Assembly: GCA_003952965.2 (NCBI GenBank)
Contig: CM025853.1
Location: 29,843,641 to 29,907,640 of the forward strand
DNA length: 64,000 bases
Direction: 5' to 3'
Source of the DNA: Morella rubra
Lineage: Eukaryota; Streptophyta; Magnoliopsida; Fagales; Myricaceae
In this document: piece by piece, positions 37,599-56,517 of the stretch
How the letters are laid out: each line of letters opens with the position of its first letter
Numbering within the stretch: position 1 is the stretch's first letter
Position numbers and translations under genes: made by a program
Notes under the pieces: generated by a model
The model's input: only the letters and a program-made list of their open reading frames with translations
The model's database searches: none
What the model was told of the DNA's origin: nothing

Positions 37599-40500
37599 TC
37601 AGGAGAACCCAAATGCACGTTTAGAAGAGTCAAGCGTGTTAGAGAGGAGCATTGCGATTGTAACAGGTCCTACCCCTCCAGGCACGGGGGTAATGGCTGA
37701 CACCACCTTGATTGCCTCTTTGTAGCAAACATCTCCGGTGACACAGAAGCCACTACGACTACTTGGGTCCTGCAAATTATCATAACCCGCATCTGAGTAA
37801 TCAACATCACAGGTAGCATCACGAGAAACCAAGCTAATAACATCTTCAGAATATGAATTAATAATCTAATAACATTTTTATAGAAACTTCTTTCTTCTTA
37901 AAGCACAATTGTTCTGCTTCATTCATCTGTCTGAGTATTGCAGAATTAATTTCAAGTAATAACTCAAACCATACATGATTGCAAACCTAGTGCTACAAGC
38001 TCAGCAGTAGGTCTTCTTGTACACAGCAATCTTGTTGGGACAAAATCTCATATCATAGTTGAACAAACTGGCAACCATTTACGAGCGCTTTTTAGCGCAG
38101 TCTCATTTTTGTTATAAACTATAATGCAGTTATCCCATCTTATATGGTAAAGGTCGAAAAAATTGACGCATTTACTCTGCTAACCACAGGGCTGAAAAGA
38201 GAGAATTGATATTTCAGGCTATTCTATTGAGGATTCTCTAGATTGACATCTCAACAAAGAATCAACCGTCACTGCAAATCATTCATGCACAAGTGCCTCA
38301 GTAGTCTCTTGTAAACTGATATCCATCAAAAGTTCAATACTGACATGTCATGTTATTCTAGTGGGGATTGTCTAGATTGACATCTTCACAAATGATCTAA
38401 AATCAGCTGTAATCAGCCATACACAAAAGCCTCACTAATAAACTGATAGCCATCAAAAGTTCAATACAAAGCAAGAAAAGATGTATGTACTTCATTTGTT
38501 ACAACTGAAGAAAAATACTTGTATAACATGATGGGTTAATGAATACAATGCCGTCGCTCCTATTTCTAATCGGAAGCTAAAGATACTTAGAAATAGCGTC
38601 ATGTTATAGTAAGCATAATATATGCTAGTAGTAGTCCCCTGTTCCACGGAAGGGAATAATACACATTAAAAAGGAAAGGAAATTTCTACTTCACTTGTTA
38701 CCTCTCAAGATTTTTATCTCTAAAGATTGTTCCAATCCTCCACACCGTGGCTATGTAGGTCTTTCCCTATCGATCTCTCTTCTGTTTCTGGATGACTACA
38801 GTTTTTCTTCTGGGGTGGAGGTGCTGAGGAAGGAGAGATGGTGTAAAAACCTGTATTAATGAGTTGATCTCCTCCTTGCATTCTCAAAGTGGACAGATGT
38901 TATCTGGCTAAATGAGCAGTTTCTTCACTATTAATTACAATGTAAGTTGACATTGACACTGATCAATCTTCAAGATTTTCAATTTTTCAGACAAGGGAAA
39001 TGTAAGAGATTGACTGCTTACCTTCACTAGATTTGTTCCCATATCAATTACAACTGCTCCTGGCTTTAGCCAATTGCCTCGAACCATGTTAGGAATTCCA
39101 ACATCCGAGACGACAATGTCAGCCTGAGAAATTATCTCTTCTGGCTTTTTGGTGTATGGATGTACAGTGCAGACCGTTGCATGGTGTCTCTGCCCACCAA
39201 CAATACATCATATCCACGAACATAGAATATTCTATATCAACAAAATAAGTACAGATTACCTGCAACAGAAACGAAATAGGCAATCCAACGATCTTGCTTC
39301 TCCCGATCACCACAGATTTTTTTCCAATGATTTCCACGCCAAACCTAAGCAACAACTCAAGGCAACCCTTAGGGGCACAAGGGATGAATAAGGGCTCCCT
39401 TCCTCTCATCGCAAGATTCCCCATATTGAGGGGATGGAAGCCATCCACATCTTTTTCTGGACTCACCACAGTCATAATCTTCTCCTCGTCCAAATGCTGG
39501 GTCAAGAGTTTCAATTAGAACATGCTACCAGTCACCAGAGTCGAAACTTCCCTACTTCCAAACAAAACCACATTGTGCCAAACGTATACATATCGAGACT
39601 TTAATTAGCACCCAGTGCCCAATAGGTGCAACCAAGTGGCTCCATGGGACTAAAGACATATTCGACTAGAGCTACATATCTGGTGTCTCATGTCTGGAAG
39701 GCATGTCCATAGAATCGGTCAACTTGTTTTGGACATTCTCAACCGCCAACACAATAGAGGGCCGGCAAGAATTATATTTTTGGATATCATATTTAATAAG
39801 CAAAAACAAAAAACCATTAAATTTCAGTGCTTAGCATGATAGCATCTGTTCGTGCACCATATATAAGGTGAGGTTACATCTACCCAAGGATCAAGATACA
39901 AGCTTTCTTTCTTTTTTAAATTATTTCAACCTTCATACACATAGTAAATGAAGAAAAGCAGAAACTAGAAGTCTGGAGCAGCTGTAGAAATTACTTGTGG
40001 TAAAGGAAGTTGCACAATAATGCCATGTACTGATGGGTCCTCGTTAAAATCTGAGACGACATCAAGAAGTTCGGTTTCTGTACAGTTTTCGGGCAGTTTC
40101 GCAATCTGAGTTGCAATTCCAACTTCCTCACAAGCTCTTAGCTTGATATTAATGTAAGTCCTCGAGTCCCTCCTTTCCCCCACCAAAACAACGGCCAATC
40201 CAGGACACTTTCCAATAGCAGCCTTCGTTCTGCGTATTTCACCAGCTATCCTGACCTTTATGTCCTGTGCAATTGATTTCCCATCAATTACTGCAGCAGC
40301 CTGACCATTTGCTGGTTTGCATGTCGTGAACAAGCATTCAGTACTTTTCCAGAAAAAGAAACAGAGACAATTGAAACAAAAAAGAAACAGAAAAATGTTA
40401 AATAGAAAGCATAAATATTTATAGTGTCAGTTTGAAGGCTTACGGAAACTTGCAGAGGATTGAGGACGTTGGCTTTTGGTGCTGGGAATCCAAACGTCGG

Positions 40501-40612
40501 GGAGGTTTGGACCGAGGACAGTAGGATACTTAGGAGGTGTGTACGAAGAGTACCGGGTTTTTTTTCCACGTCCGCGCCAAACCACACCCACCCAATTGCA
40601 ACCACCTCGCAT
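37599..40612 (-). CDS. FOLD: Bifunctional methylene-THF dehydrogenase / methenyl-THF cyclohydrolase (FolD), organelle-type
   Basis: It converts 5,10-methylene-THF to 10-formyl-THF with NADP. Minus-strand exons: 40612-40444, 40311-39995, 39496-39260, 39189-39022 and 37769-37599, 1062 nt, 353 aa. The N-terminal extension (about 58 residues, basic, with [11 protein letters not shown]) suggests mitochondrial targeting as in Arabidopsis FOLD1. Core motifs: [10 protein letters not shown], the catalytic-type [38 protein letters not shown] and [10 protein letters not shown]. The ATG at 40612 follows an in-frame TAA. The exon 1/2 junction is the weakest: acceptor CCAG at 40312-40315 fits the phase but its pyrimidine tract is poor. 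Intron 4 is 1.25 kb and contains a duplicated segment. Confidence 0.93.
38221..38467. repeat. Diverged tandem duplication in FolD intron 4
   Basis: Copies 38221-38340 and 38355-38467 share tctagattgacatct, aaactgata and ccatcaaaagttcaatac with many substitutions, so the duplication is old. Confidence 0.8.
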
Positions 40613-41535
40613 GTTTTACTCTCCAAGCTACCATGGCCTGCCTGGTAGATATTATTGGAAATGGCAATGCCCTTCTAGTTCTCTCAGTACCTAATCTTTT
40701 GATGTCCGCGACGAGTGAATAGAACTGTTCATGCAACTAGAGTACGTGTCACGACTTGGTGCTTCCATGTTCTTAAAAGCACGAGTTTGTCACGTGATGA
40801 GGGAAGCACTTATGAACAAGTTGAGCACGGTCAAGTGCCTTCTTTTTTTTTTTTTTTAATCCGGTCAAGTGGCCTTCAAATGTCTTTTTATGCATTTGTT
40901 TGCTCTTTAGTCCCGACTGTTCCCTTCCTTTTTATATTCGCCCCTCTCTTGAACTCGGTCTTTAGAGGAAATGAGATTTGATTTAGGGAAAAGATAAACA
41001 ACCATAACTGGGAATGGTGAATCAGTTTGTCAGAATCCTAGTCCATAATGCAGCTAAATTGAGCACTGGGATCAACCTATGGCCCAGTAGAGGATTTAGA
41101 GATTAAAACAGGAAGCTTAGCAAGCATAAGATAACCCGAGATTTCTCGTATATAGGTTGGAGGATTAGAAAGAATCGAATAACATTGATGAAATGGAGTG
41201 AATGAAAAAGTTCTATATCCTTGCTTCTCCGTGTCTCGTCACATAAAACCCAGCAGTGTAGAATTCAACAACATTAAAGACGACAAGACATATCCCTACA
41301 GTCTCCTCCCTCTACATAGGCCTCTCCAATTTTCTACACTGAAAAACGAGAAGGCTGATCAACGTATGAAGGAAAGGTATATTCAACCATGAACCATGGA
41401 GTATTCCGTAATTTCACTCTCTCTCTCTCTCTGTGTCTGTTTTGGGAAAATGGAAAGACCTGCGTGAGTTTGTTACATGGCCTATTAATTGGTAATCCTC
41501 CAATAACTGTCAAGGAAACGAATATGGCCATCGTC
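40613..41535. other. Intergenic between FolD promoter and GPI-protein 3' end
   Basis: Nothing coding is recognised. It includes a 15 nt T run at 40843-40857 flanked by the direct repeat cggtcaagtg (about 40829 and 40862), and a CT run near 41417-41431. Confidence 0.6.
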
Positions 41536-42104
41536 TTAATTTAACAGCAGAAAGATAGAACCCATCAGCAAAAACAGAAAGTGGTAGATCGAACCAATCC
41601 TGGAAGCCAAACTGGTAGCATCAGGTGAACTCGTTGCAGGCACAAAGCTTCCTGTGGGTGTGTTTGTGGTCAGAACAACAACAATCCAATTATTTTTGGA
41701 GCCGATCCCAACTCCTGTATACTTAGTGTCATTAAGAGATCCTGAGTACTGAGTCTCTGTGAAGTTAGTGAGGACAAGACTTGGCTCAAGGCCGGGTACG
41801 CAAGCAGGCATTATGGTCCCATCCTGTGTGTTGGACACATTCAAATGACATGTGACTAAAAGGTTGGGGTAGTCAGAGAATACAGGCTCAGTGCCTGGTA
41901 CTGTGTTGGAGCCTGTAGTGTTGGTACAAGGCTGATCCTTGAACTTGGCAGCCATTTGACCAGCAAGGCACTCTGCATTGTCGTTCTTTGATAGAGCTGT
42001 CAAGTTCAAGGATGCTCTGTAGGTGTTGATGCCTTGAAGAAGATTATCATCCTCATCTGCAAGAAAATGGTGGGGATAGGAAATTCAGTGACCAGATATC
42101 AAAA

Positions 42105-42139
<35 letters not shown>

Positions 42140-44452
42140 AAGTTCTCATTGGAGTATTCTGCATGGAATTATACCTGTCAATTCTGTATTATTCACACTA
42201 AAGCACTGCTAGAAAATACCAAGCACATCTATTCCCAAAATGTGTAACAGAGATCTTGAAATTTTCAGTTCTATAAAGAACATCAAATTCGCCGAACTTC
42301 ATAATGCAGTTCTCTGTAAAGTTACATTAAATCTTCCAGTTTCATTTGCCATATGTGATCACTGAGAAATAAATGTTTGGCATTTTCTTTGTGCAAATAT
42401 ATGTTGTGACATTCCAACATCGCAAGTGAAGCCTAGAAGACCAAGTCTTTGAAAGTCCTGTGAGGCGATACCTGACTCATGACAGTTTAATCTTGTTCCT
42501 ACACAACCTTTTTTATATATTGTATTAATAGTATCAAGAAAAGAGGTCGAAACAAAAGAGTAGGTATAAGACAGAAAAAAAGTATTACTTCTTTATTAAC
42601 CAAATTCTCATGTTTGTCAGCTTTCTTATGAAATATGAATGTCACAGAAAGACCTAATTCAGCTTTCAGTCATGAATATTTACAAATTTCAATGTATCCC
42701 AACATCGAGGTACGGTGGATGATAGATATACCTAAAAAGAAGCCATACCAAGATGATCACATATTTCTCAAGTGCAATGGTGATAACAATGGAAAGCTAA
42801 AGTTAAGCTCATCACAAGACCAATTTCACTTTAGTTTAGTTACTATCTTTTTCATGAACTTCCTAGCATTACACCTTCACTACAAGATCAAGCAGCAGTT
42901 TGAGCAACTTAAGTTTGTATAGCATGTTAGAAAACATGGAAACAATAGCAATCGAATGTGATTTATACGCTTCAACAACTCAATCTGCAAAGACAATCAA
43001 ACAGTTGCACCATGCAAGGATTACTATAACACCGCAACATTTCAATCTTGCATGTAGCTACCAACTTATAAATCCAAAATTTTACATAAAATGGAAACCA
43101 CGTGAGTTCTACATCCCCAATAGATGGAGATACTGTGATATCTGAAAAAAGCAACTCAGTGCCATTTCTCACCTTCTTCTAATGCTATAAAGAGAGGGTT
43201 ACTAGGGAAATCATGGTCATCAGTGACTCAATTCCTGTAATTGGCCAGGTATAATGGGTATTTTCAAACCCAAGGAATGCATCGCCATTCCCCCCAACCC
43301 CACCAAAGAAAAAAACCCTCTTTCTTCTCTATGAAAAAGGAAAGGGAAAGAAAGCCATGTTGATTTCACAACTTAAATGACTAGAAGCGAACATCATAAG
43401 CAGAAATGTAAATGGTGGGAGCCTAAAAATTGCTGTTACTTAAGCATATGGTTAGATCCCAGTGGAAGTAGTTGATCTCAGTTCTCACAAGACCGAAAGG
43501 GGCCACAGCACTGCCAGATCATAGTAAGCATTGACTGTAGATTATGGCCCCCGTGAGGCCCTCCATAGTCCTGCACAGTTCTCAACTTCTCCATTTGCCT
43601 TTCTTGGGGGTTGGCATCTGTTTTTATGATTTAGGTTCTCATTCAAAGGTCCTAAAGTGAGGCAGGCTTAGGAATGGGTAAACATTAAAAATAAACATGA
43701 TGATCCAGATTCTACTCTACAAAGTGCATAATAACGTCATCTCTTTTAAATAAAAAAAGTACAAATCACCAAGATAGAAATTCTGAGAAAATATTAATGG
43801 GTTAACAACGGTAAAATCACCCGCAGAGAAATACGGTCTGCATTTGCCCTTGGTCTAACAGGACAGTACACCCCAGCGGTAAATGCATCTCTAACATAGT
43901 TGAAAACTTGAAACAGTATTTAGTATCTCATTAGATCTGTAGCATAACTTGGCAGAAATCTCCAACAAAGCAGTTCTCCCATTGCATAGATTTATCGAAG
44001 CATGTAAAGTCTTAGCTTTCACAAAACATGCAATTACAGGCACCACCCGTTTGCATTACAAACAAACCAGTAACTAAACCCAGATCAATCACCAACAACC
44101 AGATCTCTTCTGAATTGGGTTATTCAGGTAATACAAAAACTCAATACATTATTTAAAGGACTCTCCAATCACCCTCAATCCCAAATGTGATGTCATAGAA
44201 CTGATTCAATCCCAGGGACTGGACTTATAGTATGCTCAGTAGCCTCGGAATATGCCAACCAAACAATAAATGCATACTTAGAAAAAAACAATAAATGCAT
44301 AATAGAATGTGACCCATATAAGGCAGTTTACAGGAACAACAACAGAATAATACTAAAAAGCGCTTACCCTCGCATTTGACTGGGTGATTCAGCAAGATAA
44401 TGGAGGCTAGAAGGAGTGGGAGGAAGAGGAGGCAAAAGTGTGAAGACGCCAT
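41536..44452 (-). CDS. Small GPI-anchored protein (At5g19250/At3g06035-like)
   Basis: A plant extracellular protein of unknown biochemical role, predicted to be tethered to the plasma membrane by a GPI anchor. Two exons, 44452-44368 and 42056-41536, give 201 aa with a 2.3 kb intron between them. The start gives an immediate signal peptide (MASSHFCLLFLPLLLASIIL, cleavage likely near residue 27). The mature part has conserved LTKN-type wording (LTALSKNDNAECLA), CTNTTGSNTVPGTEP, ACVPGLEPSLVL and NNWIVVVLTT, plus several Asn glycosylation sites. The C-terminus is Ser/Ala-rich followed by a hydrophobic tail (FLFLLMGSIFLLL), the GPI signal. A second in-frame ATG at 44566 would add 38 residues and bury the signal peptide, so 44452 is preferred. 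Related Arabidopsis genes sit beside APL1/FAF3 and beside ANP3, as here. Confidence 0.92.
42109..42136. repeat. (GA)n microsatellite in the GPI-protein intron
   Basis: Fourteen perfect GA units on the plus strand (TC on the gene strand), about 50 bp upstream of the exon 2 acceptor, where they may serve as an extra pyrimidine-rich stretch. Confidence 0.9.
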
Positions 44453-46083
44453 CGTTGGTGAAGCAGAAAACGAGGTTGGAGAATGGAGATATTCGCAGAG
44501 AAAGCAGTAGGTAGTTTTTTTCTTTTCTTTTTTTGGGGGTAAGCAGAAAGCAGTAGGAAGTTGCATACATATTGTTATTTCCTACCCGTTTCTTTGTTTA
44601 TTAATTAGCGTGTTGGTTAAAGGATTCTGACATCCTTCCTGTTTCTTTAAGCTGAAGCCAGCGAGCAGTCATTGATGATGAAGACCTGCTAACTTAATGA
44701 CACGACGACGTGTTGGTGTGTACTTCGTTCTTCGAGTTGGACTGCTGCTTTCCTTTGTGACCAGTTTGTTTTTTTGTTTTTTGTTTTTTTTTTTTTGAGA
44801 ATTTCTTTGTGGTCAGTTGGGGAGCTTTAAGCAGGATCACCGCTTTCTTCTTCTTTTTTAATGAAAGATAAATTTTCGACATTAGTAAAATTAAAATAGG
44901 ACGGATCTGAGTCCTCTAATTATCAATATAATTTTAAATAAGAGTTTAAATTAATATTTTATAAATTGAGTTTACGAATTATTAAATTTTATAATTTTAC
45001 GCTCTTACAAAAGATCTAATGATCAAATTTGTACCAACTGCCACGTGTGTGAATGAGTCACGTAACATGATTTTAACTCTCAGATTTTATTTCAAGATTT
45101 AATTTAATTAATTATAGAAACTGGAGAGTTTAATATATTAAAATTGATAATTTATACCTCTATTTGAAATTGCATTAGTAATTATAGAGTTTGAAATGAC
45201 TTTTTTCCCTTAACATAGAAAAATACTTCTCGTATTTTTTTGATGGACTCAAAGTGATTTTTTCTCTTAAAATAGAGAATACTTCTCATATTTTTCTAAG
45301 TAGTATGAGTCGAAAAAAATTTCGGTCTTAAAATTTTAATTCTAACAGGTTCCAACAAGATATTGTCAATACATTAATAAATACATTAATGAATCCTATT
45401 GATGATATATTAATATATTGTTTAATGCAATTTGAGCTATTGATGAAATTTATTAATATTTTGATAACATCACAACTCTTGTTAGGACTTATTATAATTG
45501 AAGTTATAGGACCGAAACCTTTATCGGTGTAATGGGTTTTGCTTAATCATCAGCATAATAAACCTAAATATTATGAATTCATGAAGTTAGGTGCATAAAT
45601 TTAGTGTCCACACTTGCATACAAAGAGACAACAAAAATAATTACTTGATATATAATCTAAGTCTGCTAACATTGTCCTCTTTCGAACATAAAAGTCAACC
45701 ACGTTAAAATCAAATTGCTTGTTTTTAACTACTCGAGAAGCCAAAGAATAGCATAAGGAAATTGGAATCATACGGCTGCTACATGGGACCAAAAATCTCG
45801 AGGCAGCGCTTGTAGAATATTCCTTTATTCGTAATTTAACGCCAAGTGTTTGGACAAAGTTGTATTTGCACAGTTTCTATTAGAGACCCACGAAAGCCCG
45901 AAAGAAAATTGGTGGATGCAATCGATTCCGGATAACGTGGCCCGATCCATCAATAGCCTGCGTGTCATGGCAAGCAAATCTCACTCCCCAGTAGCACTGT
46001 ACTCCCTCCCTCCTTTATAGCCTTCATGCAAGCGACCTCTCCGTTCAACAAAATTCCACTTATCTCCTCGATTCTCAGGCAAA
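44453..46083. other. Divergent promoter region of the GPI-protein gene and APL
   Basis: 1.6 kb, AT-rich in the centre (44880-45560), with an old 58 bp tandem duplication around 45200-45310 (aatacttctcgtattttt and aatacttctcatattttt). No gene is recognised. Confidence 0.6.
46014..46020 (+). promoter_or_regulatory. TATA-like element of APL
   Basis: tttatag lies 64 bp before the APL ATG after a pyrimidine-rich stretch, compatible with a short leader. Confidence 0.35.
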
Positions 46084-52464
<6,381 letters not shown>

Positions 52465-53064
52465 GATATCTGTGAATCTTACAATTTTGTTTTGCCCCTC
52501 TTTTTTTCGGAATGATTAGGATGGGAAACAAGAAAAACAACAACGTCATTATCAATGTAACAACAAAATAACATTTACTACCACCATTACTGTTGTAACG
52601 CAAGGAAGGTTATATCAATTACCAATTAATGTGCTTTAAAAACTGCTCCTCTCCTGATCATGTCTCTGTAGAAGTGAAGAACTCTATAAGTGATAGGACT
52701 GAAGGTAATTTCCTTTGTCTCATTAAAATAAGCTGTACAAGTGTTCTAAACAGTGTCTGCTACACAATAAGTATATCTCTCACGAATTTAAATACAAATT
52801 TTGAATTTACATAGACCAAGTCATCCTATCATCCATTAGCTAAGATCTTGATCAGTTCCAGAGTATCTAGCATTCAACTGCTGCTTCTTTGACTAGTTCT
52901 TCAACAGTTTCAAGCCAAGATTTGATATGTATCCCTTGGAGACTTGGAGTTTCACTTCCTCTTACCGTGACTAGAAAGGCCTTTTTTCTCTCATGAGAAG
53001 GGGGGCCCGCCATGCAGGAGGGGGTGATTTTTTGTTAGGTTTAATTTGAAACAAACATCGGATT
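52465..53064. other. Convergent 3' regions of APL and RH58
   Basis: 0.6 kb separating two stop codons; it must contain both 3' UTRs. No other gene or repeat is seen. Confidence 0.6.
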
Positions 53065-56000
53065 CTATAAAATAAGTTCTTCACATTTGAACAACAATTC
53101 GTTCTCATATCTTTGCAAAACAAATCGTTCCTCCGACAATATGATGTTGGTTACAATACATTTGTCATCTGAAAATGGCTTCCTACCTGTTCTTCCTGCT
53201 CGATGAAGGTAATCTACAGCAGTTCTTGGAAGATCAAAGTTGTATATATGAGTTGTTTCTGGTAAGTCAACCCCTCGAGCTGCAATATCTGTTGCTACTA
53301 GAAGATAGTTTCCTCCTTGTCTTACTTCCTGTTTTGACAAAATGGATATATGAGCATATAGGGATCTTATGTTTTATCCATCCACACAGCAATCGGCGAA
53401 AGAAAGATATTGAAGAAAAGAATAGGGAAGGGACAAGTGATTAACAAAAAAGGAATTAAAAGTCCTTGGCTGTTGGTATGGTCATGAAGAAAAGAAGCCT
53501 TAATCGTTATAAGAAAAAGATTAGTTCGTGGAGTTCAGAATTAAAAATTCTGAACTCATCTACGACATAACATCCCTTGGTCCTCACTGTTTGAGGTTTG
53601 CAACATCAAACACTTGGTACCATGTCAGTTCGTGCACTTGCTCCTCAGCTTGCACTCATAAACAAGTGATTGCTTGCTGACAATTCAAAAGACCAAATCA
53701 ACTTCTCTTTCCATTTCCTAAGAATAACTAGACCAGGTATTATCAGATATCAATTTTCCAGAAACATAACTTCATCTTGTGTAACCTCCATGATCAACCT
53801 CTCAAACTTAAAAAGAACCATCTCTCAAATTCATAATGGAATTGAACTTCACTCACAGAGAGAGAAGCTGCTCGTAAATTGAAATTTGTGTCTTCTTCCA
53901 GAAGATGAATATCTGAACAAACCAAATGTGAAGCCTTCAAGAAATCAACTAAAAGAGTAGTTGATGGAGCATTTCCTGCCTTCTTTGACTTCTCAGACTG
54001 CATACGTAGATAACATATAGACATTAGTTTTATGGAGAAATCCTCCCATTTCTTTTCATTTGAGACAAGCAGATAGCATATACAATAAATAGGGAAGGAT
54101 ATATGTATGCACACCTGCTCACTAACAAAGGTAATGCTAGATTTGGGTGCATCAGACTCTACTAAGGATAGTAAAACTTGATGCTTTCTGTTCTTGCCAC
54201 ATATCTGCCAAATCATCACAGGTTAGCACATTTTAAATCTGAAGCACAACAGTGTAAGCTTTGAAGTCCAGAGAATTCTTACCACAAACCTATGATGTAC
54301 GCATGACGGCATGGGTTGAATTGGATTGACATGGACATGAACCACGTCACTCTACAAATTATACTGTAATCAAAATATGACAGAAAAAAAGAAACCAGTG
54401 GCGCTACCATGAAAAATCCCAATGAATATAACATCGAAACAATAACTATATGAGCAAACCTTTGTCCACTTTTGCTGTATGCAGTCATACAAAAATCGTC
54501 TGTGCTGGGGGATGGATGCACTGGCAAAAACGGTCTGACGTTCATTGAGTGATGAATATGATGTCAGAAGCTTTCGGAGAGAACTGACTTCTTTTGAGGA
54601 ATTAAACATGAAATCAACCTAACAAAATCATAAAAAACAATTAGAAGTCACCCATTAATAAAGGATACTGCAGAAGAGCCTTTTTTACCATAAAAAAAAA
54701 AAATTTTACACCAAATACAACAATGGAAGAAAATTAGCTTCAGTTGTATTTTGGGACCACCTCAATTGACAGTTTAGTGAACAGATAATCCTTCAATGCA
54801 AATGACCGCCTTCCCTCGCCATTCTAAAATTCTAATAGAATGCACACAATATGTCATCTGAACTCCACTAAGAACCTTATCTAAACATCATGAATGTTAT
54901 AACCATTCCTTCACAAACATTTAATGCACAATAGGTAGAACATCCTTTAAAACTTAAATTAATATATATTTCAATCACCTCGTCGATTATCAGCACACTC
55001 ATTGATTCGAGCTTCAAGATTTGTTTCTCAAGCATTTGGCACAAACTCCTCATTGTTGCTACCACTATTGTGGGAGGCTCTGCCTGGAAATTTAAGGAAG
55101 GAATAAAGCACCACACAGATATGCATAGTGTAAGTTGGATTAAAATTATTATCCGTAACTGGCCAATAAACAGACATGGAAAGCCAAAAATGTCCGTATC
55201 AATCAACAAAATGCTGCTAAGATGCAAAGCAAAAAAGCAATCAAAAGGCCAAGAGGAATATGCTGCACCTTTAGCCAACTCTTGTGTCTTCTCAACATTC
55301 CTCCATCTAATAGAGCCATGACAGTACAACTCCTCTGCTCCAGTTCAAGTTCCATTGGTTTGGCTGCCAACATCCGAGCAACTCTGGTAACCTTTTCACC
55401 ATAAAGAAATACAACATCACAAACACAAAAACCTAAAACAAAATACTCCTGCCTTAATGACCCCTTAAAAAAACCACTATTACTAGTTCTTTATTTAGAT
55501 GGGCTTAAAAAAACTTCAAAAAAATTTCACAGATTTCAACAACTTTTCAGGAACTCAGCACCATTTTTCACAAATTCTAACAAATTCTCATACACTCCAA
55601 CATCTTTTTCCAACTTCTAACACATTTCTCACAAAATCTAATAAAATCTACTACTGCCAATAAAGAAAATATTCCACAAATTTTTTTTAGCCATCCAAAC
55701 CGAGCCAAGTCAGAAACAATGAGGGACATTCTTACTTGCATGCCGAGTTCCCGGGTGGGCACTACTATTACTGCTTGCACAGCAGATCTTTGAGTGTTTA
55801 TGACAGAAAAGATCAATAGCAGGTATGCCAGTGTCTTCCCAGAACCTGTCTAGAGGACCAAAAAACCAAGTACCACGCAAAGGCTAGTCAGTGCTCGTTG
55901 GGGCAAACAAAAATCATACCCGAAAGACAACGAAAAAAACGCATGCAAATCGGTTCGGACACGCAGATTTAACCTGTGCATGAAGTATGCAATCGCGCCC

Positions 56001-56517
56001 CGAAAACAGAATTGGCAGTGCTTGAAGCTGTACATTTGTCGGTCTAACATATCCAACCTCCTCCACCCTTCAACATTACGGTTATATCAATTTCAGTGCG
56101 TTTCCAGTATCGAAATGCTGGTTGCACGTAAAAGAAATAATTTCGTTTTTTTTTAACATGTATATAAGTGATGAACTTCATTAATGACATAGGTATAGAA
56201 AGCACCGATTCAAGTAAAGGTACAGTGTAAGACCTGCGTAATACATGTTCTGGAACGTGACCTTGGCAGAGTTCTCGGAGAGTGGAGGCGTTCTTTTGGG
56301 GATTGGCTTCGATGGATACCGAGGCAGAGTTGGGAAGAGCTTGTGAAAGCCAGAGTTTGGACAAAGGGCATGGAGCTCGGTTTGTGATGATAATGGAGGG
56401 CAGGGCCCTGGGGTTAGGGTTTCGTGATTGGAAGAGAAAACGAGCAGCAGGACTGGCCGTTTCGGGGCTTAGAGTGAGCGAAGGAGAGAGGAGTTGAGTA
56501 GCTGAGAGAGTACCCAT
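53065..56517 (-). CDS. RH58: DEAD-box RNA helicase (RH58 type), probably plastidic
   Basis: An ATP-dependent RNA helicase. Minus-strand exons: 56517-56234, 56067-55974, 55849-55736, 55391-55269, 55083-54979, 54618-54460, 54351-54283, 54204-54115, 53997-53857 and 53328-53065; 1443 nt, 480 aa (Arabidopsis RH58 is about 472). The first 65 or so residues are Ser/Pro/Arg-rich, like a plastid transit peptide. Motifs: Q-type region [14 protein letters not shown], Walker A AQTGSGKT (125-132), PTREL (157-161), the DEAD variant DEVD (239-242), SAS in place of SAT (273-275), [10 protein letters not shown] (405-414) and HRAGRTGR (435-442). An upstream in-frame ATG at 56601 would extend the N-terminus by 28 residues; the ATG at 56517 fits the family better. 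Converges with APL, as in Arabidopsis where At5g19210 and At5g19220 are neighbours. Confidence 0.95.
55480..55705. repeat. AT-rich MITE-like segment in RH58 intron 3
   Basis: Low-complexity A/T-rich wording (repeated ttcacaaattctaacaaatt-type phrases) ending in ccatccaaacc, resembling the segments near 25360, 56720 and 56990. It swells intron 3 of RH58. Boundaries are uncertain. Confidence 0.3.
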
